Shown one piece after another: positions 1 to 7,147 of a stretch of 29,953 nt of DNA (position 1 is the first letter of the stretch; each line of letters begins with the position of its first letter). Under the pieces are notes generated by a model that saw nothing but the letters and a program-made list of their open reading frames with translations, ran no database searches and was not told the DNA's origin. The stretch is from Sergeia podlipaevii (Eukaryota; Euglenozoa; Kinetoplastea; Trypanosomatida; Trypanosomatidae): assembly GCA_030849805.1 (NCBI GenBank), contig JASANZ010001986.1:1-29953 (forward strand), in the 5' to 3' direction. Made by a program: the position numbers and the translations under genes.

Positions 1-822
1 ACATTGACCTACGCACACGTATCAGATACCCCCGACTCCTCCTTTTCGTCTCACGAGGCACGGCAGCGCAGGGATAGCAGGGAGAGACGACGTCAGCACA
101 GGGAAGAGGTGCAGAGGGGATCCCACAGTGACCCTCGCCCTCATAAGCGCACCGAGCAGTCCGAGCAGCAGCGAGGTCGAGAACACCCGCAGCATCAGCA
201 GGGCCATTCGCGCCAGTCTCCTGGCGACTATCAGGACAAAGCCGCCGCCGCCACACGCGTTCCTGGGGGGAACCCCACGAGGGCGACAGGGGAGGTTGTG
301 AGACGTGAGAGATACACTGTACAGAGCCTCAGCAGCAGCGACCGATCCTTACTTGACATGATGGCAGGCACCTCGCCGTATCGAGATCCAGAGAGAGGTG
401 GGGGACCAAGCAGCGCCAGTTCTGGCATGGGGCGACCTGAAGGAGCTCCTCACCATCGTGACCCTCGCCGCGCCACTGCCGTGTCACACGTGGAGCTGCA
501 GGGTCGACAGGATGTGTGTACGCCCAAGAGGTCCCATGCCAGTGATGCGGGCCGTGCTTTATTCAATGGCGAGAGCGTTAGCGAAGCTGGACACGCCTCT
601 GGAGGCCAAGAGAGACAACCGCCACCGCCGCCACCGCCTCCTGGGGCTTCGCATCGAGCAGGTCTGCGCAGTCCAGCACGTGAGGCGGCGATGTTGTCCC
701 CTAAGACAGGGCGTCAGCGAGAGGGAGAGATAAGCACTCTTGGCGGTACTCAGGCAACGCCAGTGTCATGGAGGACAATACGCGACACGGCGCTCAACGG
801 CCTCCCAGAAGAGAGACGATAG
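1..822 (+). CDS. Low-complexity hypothetical protein, 3' part only
   Basis: An open frame runs from the first base of the window to a TAG at 820-822. It has no ATG near the edge, so this is the C-terminal part (about 273 residues) of a longer protein. The visible part is almost entirely disordered. It has an Arg/Gln/Glu/His-rich first third, Ser- and Gly-rich stretches, and a run of eight prolines near the middle of the last third (around 619-642). I see no domain, membrane segment or catalytic motif and cannot assign a function. It is taken as real because the frame is long, uses mixed codons and ends where the composition drops into a T-rich 3' UTR-like spacer. It shares the strand of all other genes here. 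Disordered proteins of this kind are common in trypanosomatids. Two shorter overlapping frames within it look like shadows. Confidence 0.6.
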   Translation, partial: TLTYAHVSDTPDSSFSSHEARQRRDSRERRRQHREEVQRGSHSDPRPHKRTEQSEQQRGREHPQHQQGHSRQSPGDYQDKAAAATRVPGGNPTRATGEVVRRERYTVQSLSSSDRSLLDMMAGTSPYRDPERGGGPSSASSGMGRPEGAPHHRDPRRATAVSHVELQGRQDVCTPKRSHASDAGRALFNGESVSEAGHASGGQERQPPPPPPPPGASHRAGLRSPAREAAMLSPKTGRQREGEISTLGGTQATPVSWRTIRDTALNGLPEERR

Positions 823-1552
823 CGAACAGCTAGCTTTGTCTTTGTTTCTTCCCTACATCTTCCCCTATCCCTCTTTCTTTTTATTTTTGTATATTTTATC
901 ATGGCTGTTTTTAAAAATATGTATTTCAATGGCGGCCCCTGTGGTGCAAAGCAGAGAATAAATGGTGGGAAGGGGAAAGCTATACTTTGATAGAATGGCC
1001 TTTCATCAACTAGCACTGTAGCTGGTTGCCACCACTGTAACACGTTGAATACAATTTACTACTAGTAATTTTTCTTTTTTTATCCCTCCCTCTTTCAATT
1101 TCCCTTTTTCTTTTTTTGATACCTAAAGCGCGCAGAGAGCGTTCATTTTACTTTTTGTTTTTTTATATAAATTTTTACATCAGTTTTTATATATAATAAG
1201 GTTTACGTTACCTTTTCTTTTCTTAACAATCTTTTATTATTGTTGTAAAGTGAAGTGTTTATTGCCACTTGAGCTTTAGACAGCGCAGTATCGTACGAAT
1301 CAGCAACACTACAAAATTCATTAAATCAATCCTTTACCTGTAGACGGGCTGCTACAACAGTAGGTGAAGGATCTCATTCCCTAGCTACATTCACCTTAGA
1401 GCGTGTATTTGTGTTTGTTTGTTTTCTTCTTAAGGGGGACACAATTCTTAGAAAGCGGCAGTAGTAAGTGTTGTCTATACGCGGATAATCGCGTCAAGTT
1501 TTCCTTCACTTTTTTTTTTTCAAGTTTTAAACGCTTTTGTGGGCGTTTGGGT
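823..1552 (+). other. Intergenic spacer
   Basis: AT-rich spacer with T runs (around 1071-1081 and 1100-1118) and no convincing coding frame. It should hold the 3' UTR of the preceding gene and the 5' UTR and splice signals of the next. Nothing else was recognised. Confidence 0.5.
1505..1524 (+). promoter_or_regulatory. Putative trans-splice acceptor for the GH63 gene
   Basis: A pyrimidine tract ending in ten T residues (1511-1520) is followed directly by an AG at 1523-1524, 28 bases before the ATG at 1553. This is the usual layout of a spliced-leader acceptor in trypanosomatids. Use of this site would exclude the upstream in-frame ATG at 1403. An earlier tract with an AG at about 1433-1434 is an alternative. 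Confidence 0.4.
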
Positions 1553-4468
1553 ATGCGCGACCGACGTCCCTTGCTGGGCAAGTCCCGCAGTGGCATCGAC
1601 GATGATGCGGTGCAGATGCCCGCTGACGATTATGCCACCCTCAAGGCAAGGGACAAGAAAATAGAGAAGCGGGAGATGCGTCAAGGCATTATGCACTACC
1701 TTCTTTTTCTTTGCCTTGTTCTTGGACTTCCCCTCACGATACTGATTTACAGTACTCCCTTTTTTATATTTGAGAACCTCAAGTGCCGCGTTACTGATAA
1801 GATGTGGGGGGACTCCGTTGTAGCAGACATGGAGGCAAGCTACGCCTCTTACTTCTCTGACCCTCCCCTCTACCTCTCTGAGGAGTACAACAGGTCTGTG
1901 TACTGGGGTACATACGAACCAAGCCGCATTTTTGCCTTGAAGAACCGCGCGAAGAACCCCGTGACTGTGGGCCTTGCGTGGTATGACAAGGACCGAGCGC
2001 ACCCACTGCGGCATCACATGCCCTACACTCACAACAAGGTGAACGCGGTTCGCACCGCCAGCAAGAAACGGGTCGATTCAGAGAGGATGACTGTGCGGTG
2101 GGTTACGCATGACGGCCTCCACTACGGTAAGCAGAGTGTCACAGACGACGGCAACAGGGCAACATTTGACATTGAATTCCTTAAGAGTCCCTCTGGTAAC
2201 TCGTGGCACGTGCGTATTCACAGCATTGTGGAGACGCCATCACCGTTGGAGGTTGTTCTGTATGTTGTCAACGCAGACACAGAGGCATCTCTTGAGGTGG
2301 AGGCACCAGACGGACACAACGACGGCGACTGGAGTCCTCTCGTAAAGGGAGAAATGGAGGGACCTACGGGAGCTCGCGAGGCGTTCTTGTTTCGCGTCTA
2401 TGACGATCACAATCCTCTATTTGATACCGCTCCGTGGCGCATTTATGGCCTCAACATTGGCGGCGGCTCTGATAAGGACGAGGGCACCAGCGTGGATGAC
2501 GCCTTCGCCTTGACAACGGCTGAGGTGCTCGGTGGCACTCCCGCAGAACGTGCCAAGACGTCAGGGAAAGGCATCACTGGAGGGCGTGATGTGGGTGAGC
2601 TGCAGCGGCAGCGCCTGGACCTGCGGGATCTACCGAGCGACGCCTATACTTACATTGAGAGCGCTGATCAGGCCACTTTCACCTCCCCACCGAACCCTTT
2701 CAAGGCGGGACATAATGTAGTTGTGATGAAGAAGGCCTACACTTCAAGTTTTCGTTTAGAAGTCTCTTTAAGGCCTGCCACAGTTGCCGCTAGCGCTGAG
2801 GAGCGTGCCAGGACCGGATCCTTGGGCGTGGTGGTGCCTCAGTACAAGCCCTTCACTACGTGTCAGCTCACTAACGCCTTCCGTCGCAGGGATAAGGCGA
2901 TCTTTTCGCATGTGCGGAAGGTGGTGCGGCCGTGGCTGCAGCACAGCGTCTTCAACGTATCCACGCGGCTGTACGAGTACCTCTCCGTGCACGTGGTTAG
3001 TGAGTTATTTGGATCCATGTACTACGGTGCTGGCTGCTATCTCCAGGCCGATCCCGCTATAGATAAAGCGTGGGACCAGAACGGGGCGGCGGTGCCCGTG
3101 ACAGACCTGGAGGCACAACTGCGACCCTCTTCTCATATCGCGCGTGCTTGGGCTATGGTGGGGTCCCGAACAGACGAGCCCGTTGGCCAGCAGCACCTCA
3201 CTGGCCTGCAGCTGCTGTTTCTGACGCGCTGGAATAAAGAAATTGCAAAGGACATTCTTGCCTCATGGCTGCTGGGGGCACAGGATCCAGAAACTGGCTT
3301 TATCCCCACTCGCACGACTTTTTCTGCTGCCGTGCGTTCTACCACAGCCGAGCACTTGAGGTACGAGCACATCACCTTTGGAGCTCCACCTACCCTTCTG
3401 CTGGGGCTCGAAGAGGTGCTTAATGAAATGGAGCGCAAGCCAGCGCGTGTGACTAGGCATCAGCAAAAGATGAAGAAGAGCCGTCGCAAGCGCCGCAACA
3501 ATCCCGAGTACGTGGCGGAGGAAACCGAAGCTGACAGGACCTTTCTGCAGCAGCTGCTGCCGGCACTGAAGCGGTGGAGAGCGTGGTGGCATCGTACGCA
3601 ATGCAGTACCATCGGCGCTGCGGAAGGGGAGACAGACTGCGGGTCTGAATCACGAAGGCCGCTTGAGGAGTGGCCAGAGAAGCCAACTGGCAAGACAGAG
3701 GACCTTCTTGCGTACCGCTGGCGCTCTCGTGACGGCCCTGGTAGCTTGCGGGCCAGCGGCATGGAGGACTATCCTCGTGCTACCTGTCCTGGCGAGTACG
3801 CCAGCGAGGCACACGTGGATCTCTTCTCGTGGATTGCCCTACTGAGCACACTCATCACACGCATTGAGGAGGGCCACCTCGGTATTCCCGCGAGCGTGAA
3901 GGTGGACTGGGAAGCGTATCTGAATGCGCTACATTGGGATAGGGAAGTACAGCGGTACGCTGACCGGGCTGGGTGCGCGTCTGGAGATTTTTCCCCTTAC
4001 ACAGGCTACGCAACACTGTACCCGGTGATGCTAGGCGTTGTACGCCGCGATATGGTCAAGGCACGTGCCACCATTGATGTTGCCATGGAGGAGCTGTGGA
4101 GCAAATTTGGTCTCATGTCTGTGTCCTTTTCTTCCATCCGCAAGGCACGCAGTAATGGGGTCCCAAACACTCAGCTCTGGATGGGCTACGTGTGGCCCTC
4201 GACCAATCTTATGTTTGCTTACGCGCTCAAGACGCGATACGCATCGCTGCTTGATGCTGCTGATGCTAACAACACAAGACGGAAGAAGGGAAGTCGAGGT
4301 GAAATGGAGAACATGTACGAACAGCTACACGTAACCATGGCGGAGACGATGCGACAGGGCTTGCGTTGGTGGGAATTTTTCAATCCAGTGAACGGCGATG
4401 GTGAAGGAAGCAAGACGTACATCGGCACATACTCATTAATCCTTGGCTTGTTGGATGACTTCTCCTAA
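1553..4468 (+). CDS. GH63 (alpha-glucosidase I-like) type II membrane protein, probably catalytically impaired
   Basis: A 971-residue protein with the ER mannosyl-oligosaccharide glucosidase I fold. A short basic/acidic cytosolic tail precedes one membrane segment (about residues 47-68), with the rest lumenal. N-terminal GH63 signatures are WGTYEP (118-123) and THDG (185-188). The (alpha/alpha)6 domain carries YRWRSRDG (721-728), SGMEDYPRAT (735-744), SKFGL (850-854) and WWEFF (939-943). The glutamate of the last motif, taken as the general base, is kept. The family's WDEGFH motif with the general-acid aspartate aligns with HLTGLQ (548-553), so that aspartate is Leu549. WRG near the C-terminus is replaced by WMG. 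A basic insert lies at about 634-648. In glucosidase I the enzyme trims the outer glucose of transferred N-glycans. Known trypanosomatids transfer non-glucosylated glycans, which fits loss of activity. Start: the frame is open from 1403, but its first 50 codons run through a splice-type T tract, so the ATG at 1553 was chosen. The family call is secure; inactivity is inferred from a manual alignment. Confidence 0.85.
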   Translation: MRDRRPLLGKSRSGIDDDAVQMPADDYATLKARDKKIEKREMRQGIMHYLLFLCLVLGLPLTILIYSTPFFIFENLKCRVTDKMWGDSVVADMEASYASYFSDPPLYLSEEYNRSVYWGTYEPSRIFALKNRAKNPVTVGLAWYDKDRAHPLRHHMPYTHNKVNAVRTASKKRVDSERMTVRWVTHDGLHYGKQSVTDDGNRATFDIEFLKSPSGNSWHVRIHSIVETPSPLEVVLYVVNADTEASLEVEAPDGHNDGDWSPLVKGEMEGPTGAREAFLFRVYDDHNPLFDTAPWRIYGLNIGGGSDKDEGTSVDDAFALTTAEVLGGTPAERAKTSGKGITGGRDVGELQRQRLDLRDLPSDAYTYIESADQATFTSPPNPFKAGHNVVVMKKAYTSSFRLEVSLRPATVAASAEERARTGSLGVVVPQYKPFTTCQLTNAFRRRDKAIFSHVRKVVRPWLQHSVFNVSTRLYEYLSVHVVSELFGSMYYGAGCYLQADPAIDKAWDQNGAAVPVTDLEAQLRPSSHIARAWAMVGSRTDEPVGQQHLTGLQLLFLTRWNKEIAKDILASWLLGAQDPETGFIPTRTTFSAAVRSTTAEHLRYEHITFGAPPTLLLGLEEVLNEMERKPARVTRHQQKMKKSRRKRRNNPEYVAEETEADRTFLQQLLPALKRWRAWWHRTQCSTIGAAEGETDCGSESRRPLEEWPEKPTGKTEDLLAYRWRSRDGPGSLRASGMEDYPRATCPGEYASEAHVDLFSWIALLSTLITRIEEGHLGIPASVKVDWEAYLNALHWDREVQRYADRAGCASGDFSPYTGYATLYPVMLGVVRRDMVKARATIDVAMEELWSKFGLMSVSFSSIRKARSNGVPNTQLWMGYVWPSTNLMFAYALKTRYASLLDAADANNTRRKKGSRGEMENMYEQLHVTMAETMRQGLRWWEFFNPVNGDGEGSKTYIGTYSLILGLLDDFS

Positions 4469-4888
4469 AAAGCAAGGAGAGGAAGAAAAAGAATGGAAGA
4501 GACGGGAGGGAAGCATGATGGGACGTGCAGTTGTGGGAGGAGGGGATCCCTCGTGGGCTATCTTTGAGTCAATGCCTTCCCGCACATGCACACACACACA
4601 CACCTGGCTTCTATGCAAACGTAAGCGCACATACCGAAATACTGTGAACTATATTTGTGGCTATGAAGACAAACTCTGTGCATTCATTTTTTTTTCCTTT
4701 TTCTTTTTGATGCAACGCATTCACTTTAAAAATATCTTTTTTATGTGCGCTTTCTTGTGCAAAAGGCAGTGAAACAACCATTGTTGCTGTACTTTTACGT
4801 GATGGTTCCTATCCATATAAAACGCTATATGCTTTCCTTTCTTTTGCATGCATCGCCATCTTTTTTTTTCCTCCTTGAACTATCTCGT

Positions 4889-4910
4889 AACAACAACAAC
4901 AACAACAACA
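4889..4910 (+). repeat. (AAC)n microsatellite upstream of RPS29
   Basis: About seven AAC units lie between the pyrimidine tract at 4861-4874 and the RPS29 start. An ATG at 4914, just after the repeat, is in frame with RPS29 and 21 codons upstream of the conserved start. Confidence 0.8.
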
Positions 4911-4940
4911 AAAATGCACTTTCACATACCTCTTTGTGCG

Positions 4941-4969
4941 ACTTTAGGAAGCGTCCAGATTTTTCATAG
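4941..4969 (+). promoter_or_regulatory. Candidate trans-splice acceptors for RPS29
   Basis: Two AG dinucleotides follow short pyrimidine stretches, at 4946-4947 and 4968-4969. Either would give a short 5' leader and remove the upstream in-frame ATG at 4914, so that translation starts at the conserved Met at 4977. Confidence 0.3.
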
Positions 4970-4976
4970 CATCAAC

Positions 4977-5150
4977 ATGGGCCATCTTGACCAGTGGCGT
5001 TCCCGCCAGAAGATCGGCATGGGCAAGGGTGCCCGCCACTGCGTGATCTGCTCCAACCAGAAGGCTCTTATCCGCAAGTACGAGCTCAACGTGTGCCGTC
5101 AGTGCTTCCGTGAGAACGCCAACAACATTGGCTTCAACAAGCTCCGCTAA
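4977..5150 (+). CDS. RPS29: 40S ribosomal protein S29 (uS14)
   Basis: A complete 57-residue protein, the usual size for eukaryotic S29/uS14. It is a small-subunit protein of the 40S head and binds zinc. The four zinc ligands are visible as two CxxC pairs, C22/C25 and C40/C43. The typical start MGHLDQW and end GFNKLR are both present. The start was chosen by family length. The frame continues upstream to an in-frame ATG at 4914 and beyond, but that part is AAC-repeat and T-rich sequence and probably lies outside the mature mRNA. The coding part is clearly richer in GC and in C-ending codons than its neighbours' spacers, as expected for a highly expressed gene. Nothing suggests truncation or decay. 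Identification is near certain. Confidence 0.97.
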   Translation: MGHLDQWRSRQKIGMGKGARHCVICSNQKALIRKYELNVCRQCFRENANNIGFNKLR

Positions 5151-5860
5151 AGCAGACGGCAACCCGCCATGAATAAAGGGGATCTGCTGTTTGAGGAACG
5201 CAATGCCTCATGGGTACCTGAACAGCTGCTTTCCTTTTCTAAAAATCGTGTCTCTCTTTGGATGTCTTCGTTTTCTTTTTAAACTATTATTTTGTACAAA
5301 AAAATCATTAATAACATCAAAAAGCACTTGCTTGAAACGCGCTGGAACACTGATTTTGCATGCAGTTGTTTCTTTTTGTTGCTTTGCTAGCCATAGTACG
5401 ACACAAGAGAGGGATGGGGGGAGGGGCGATTGCTGAAACAACCTGTTGCGCTCTTTATGGTTTTCTTCTTGCGTCAAATTACTACATTGCAGCTTACCCA
5501 TTTGTTCTAACTTTTCTTCTTTTTTTTTTTTTAAGGTTTAACGCGTCAAAAAAGTATTGCGTCGGGAAGTATTACGCCTTACCGTTCCAATTTACCATAA
5601 AAAAAAATACTATTTATCAACTATATTTGCTATTTGCACTACGCTTTATTTATTGTTATTATATCTTTCTTCATTGTGCTGCGGTGAATTTGCTTTGCAT
5701 TGTAGTGCACAACATATATCCAGCGGGTGATCTTATATTAGATTGTATCGTTTTCAAACTATACCCCTACTAGCGGACAGGCGAAGAAGCGCAAAAAGAA
5801 GCGGAAAGAATAGAAAGCAACAAGAGCGAAAAAAGGCGCAACCCACAAAAGTGAGGCAAC
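5151..5860 (+). other. Intergenic spacer with a strong polypyrimidine tract
   Basis: AT-rich spacer between RPS29 and the coiled-coil gene. Frames open across it (for example 5360-5773) translate into Phe/Leu/Tyr-rich sequence typical of T-rich non-coding DNA. No gene supported. Confidence 0.5.
5511..5535 (+). promoter_or_regulatory. Putative trans-splice acceptor for the coiled-coil gene
   Basis: A 22-base C/T tract (5511-5532) is followed by an AG at 5534-5535. This is the strongest acceptor in the spacer and would give a 5' UTR of about 325 bases. A weaker site with AG at 5704-5705 is an alternative. Confidence 0.35.
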
Positions 5861-7147
5861 ATGAACACTCATGACGAAAATGAGGTCCCCCATGGGACAG
5901 AGAATCATGCTGCTCCTCAGCACGCTGACCCCGCCAGCGACAACAAGGGGTTGTCAAAGCCAGTGGGCGATACCACTACCAAGCGCCTCATTCGTAAGAA
6001 GAAGGGCGACAAGGCTACCCTCGCTCTCTCAAAGTCTCGCAAAACCGAGGAACAGCGCATCGCTGCGGAGCTAGCTCAGAGTCGTGAGGAAATAACTCAA
6101 CAGAAAAGGGAAAAGGCTGATGCTATCAAGCGGGGGGAACAGGAGCACCGCAAGAAGCGCCTTGAGGCCAAGAAGCGGCAGCTTGAGCAGGCGCCTACTG
6201 TAGAGAAGCTGGAGGCAGAGAAGGAGCGCATGGAAAGGGAGCGCGAGGAAGAGGAGAAGAAGAAGCGCGAGGAGGTACAGAAGGCCCGCGATGAGCTGCG
6301 CAAGAAGCGCGAGGATGCCCTCAAGCAGCACGAGGAGGAGATCAAGCGTCGCAAGGCTGTTGTGGACGAGGAGAAGCAGAAGCTGAAGCAGCTGCAGGAA
6401 GAGCAAGAGAAGGAGGCCGAGGAGCACCGCAAGCGCATCGCTGAGGCCAAGGAGACGAAGAAGAAGACTGCCGAGAAGAAGGCAGACGCGGTTGAGAGCA
6501 AGCTGGAGAGCACTCGCAGAGAATGGGCAGAAGAGAAGGAGCGCATGGAGAAGGAGCGCGAGGAAGAGGAGAAGAAGAAGCGCGAGGAGGTACAGAAGAC
6601 CCGGGGTACGATGAAGAAAAAGCGCACAGATGTGAAGGCCGGGGCAAAGAACAACGCTTTGGATGAGCGCCGACGCCGCGAGGAAGAGAAGAAGAGGGGT
6701 GTGGAGGAACAGGAGAAGGTGGCTGAGGAGCAGCGCAAGCGGGTAGAGGAGCTCAAGAAGAAGCGCAAAGAGGATGCTGAGAAGAAGAAGGCGCACTTGG
6801 AGGCAAAAAAGAAGGCAGCTGCTGAGGAGCGCGAGAAGGTTGAGGAACAGCGCCGTCAGCTCAAGGAGAAGGAAGAGAGGGAAATTGAGGAGAAGCGCAA
6901 GCGCGTGTTGGAGAAACTACAGGAGAACTACGATATTGTGGACGAAGATGTCTACATGAAGGAACGCGAGGCTCGTGAGGAGCAGCAGCGTAAGGAGCGT
7001 GAGGAGCAGGATAAGGCCACTGCCGAGGCTCTCCAGAAGAGCCAGGCCCTTCTGGAGAAGGAGATTAGCGTTCCTCGTACTGCGGATGTGGAGGAAAATA
7101 CTCAAAATGAGGATGACGAGAAGGAGGATGCGCAAGAGGCGAACTAA
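5861..7147 (+). CDS. Lys/Glu-rich coiled-coil protein of unknown function
   Basis: A 428-residue protein. Residues 1-60 are polar and less charged, with a basic patch RKKKGDK at 45-51. Residues 62-350 are an almost unbroken run of Lys, Glu, Arg, Gln and Ala with few hydrophobics, expected to form a long single alpha helix or coiled coil. The end (about 402-428) is acidic. There is no membrane segment, signal peptide or enzymatic motif. A block starting EKERME at residue 120 recurs at residue 225 almost unchanged at DNA level, showing a fairly recent internal duplication. Such proteins in trypanosomatids are often cytoskeletal, flagellar or kinetoplast-associated, but nothing here decides between these, so the function is unknown. 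The ATG at 5861 was chosen because it is the first in frame and sits where the composition changes from spacer to coding. Several long minus-strand open frames across the gene are shadows of its biased codons. Confidence 0.85.
   Translation: MNTHDENEVPHGTENHAAPQHADPASDNKGLSKPVGDTTTKRLIRKKKGDKATLALSKSRKTEEQRIAAELAQSREEITQQKREKADAIKRGEQEHRKKRLEAKKRQLEQAPTVEKLEAEKERMEREREEEEKKKREEVQKARDELRKKREDALKQHEEEIKRRKAVVDEEKQKLKQLQEEQEKEAEEHRKRIAEAKETKKKTAEKKADAVESKLESTRREWAEEKERMEKEREEEEKKKREEVQKTRGTMKKKRTDVKAGAKNNALDERRRREEEKKRGVEEQEKVAEEQRKRVEELKKKRKEDAEKKKAHLEAKKKAAAEEREKVEEQRRQLKEKEEREIEEKRKRVLEKLQENYDIVDEDVYMKEREAREEQQRKEREEQDKATAEALQKSQALLEKEISVPRTADVEENTQNEDDEKEDAQEAN
6218..6604 (+). repeat. Near-identical internal duplication in the coiled-coil gene
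   Basis: Two copies of a block of about 72 bases, at 6218-6289 and 6533-6604, are offset by 315 bases (105 codons) and differ at only a few positions. Both encode EKERME followed by an E/K/R-rich stretch ending in EEVQK. The sequence between them is not obviously repeated. Confidence 0.8.

Larger units (their letters stand above)
4469..4976 (+). other. Intergenic spacer with AC and AAC microsatellites
   Basis: 3' UTR-like purine-rich start, a short CA repeat near 4586-4602, T-rich stretches, and then the pyrimidine tract and AAC repeat that precede RPS29. No further gene is supported. Confidence 0.5.

Noticed and set aside
1403..1552. N-terminal extension of the GH63 protein to the ATG at 1403
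   Set aside because: The 50 extra codons include a polypyrimidine tract and encode Phe/Ser-rich sequence. A splice acceptor lies at 1523-1524, and the ATG at 1553 starts a normal cytosolic tail before the membrane anchor.
5360..5773. A 137-codon frame downstream of RPS29
   Set aside because: It is AT-rich, rich in Phe/Tyr/Leu, contains a splice-type polypyrimidine tract and ends in spacer composition. No domain is visible.
6071..6796. Long minus-strand frames across the coiled-coil gene (Leu-rich and Ser-rich)
   Set aside because: They are complements of GAG/AAG-rich codons in the real gene and translate to monotonous Leu/Ser/Phe sequence without motifs.
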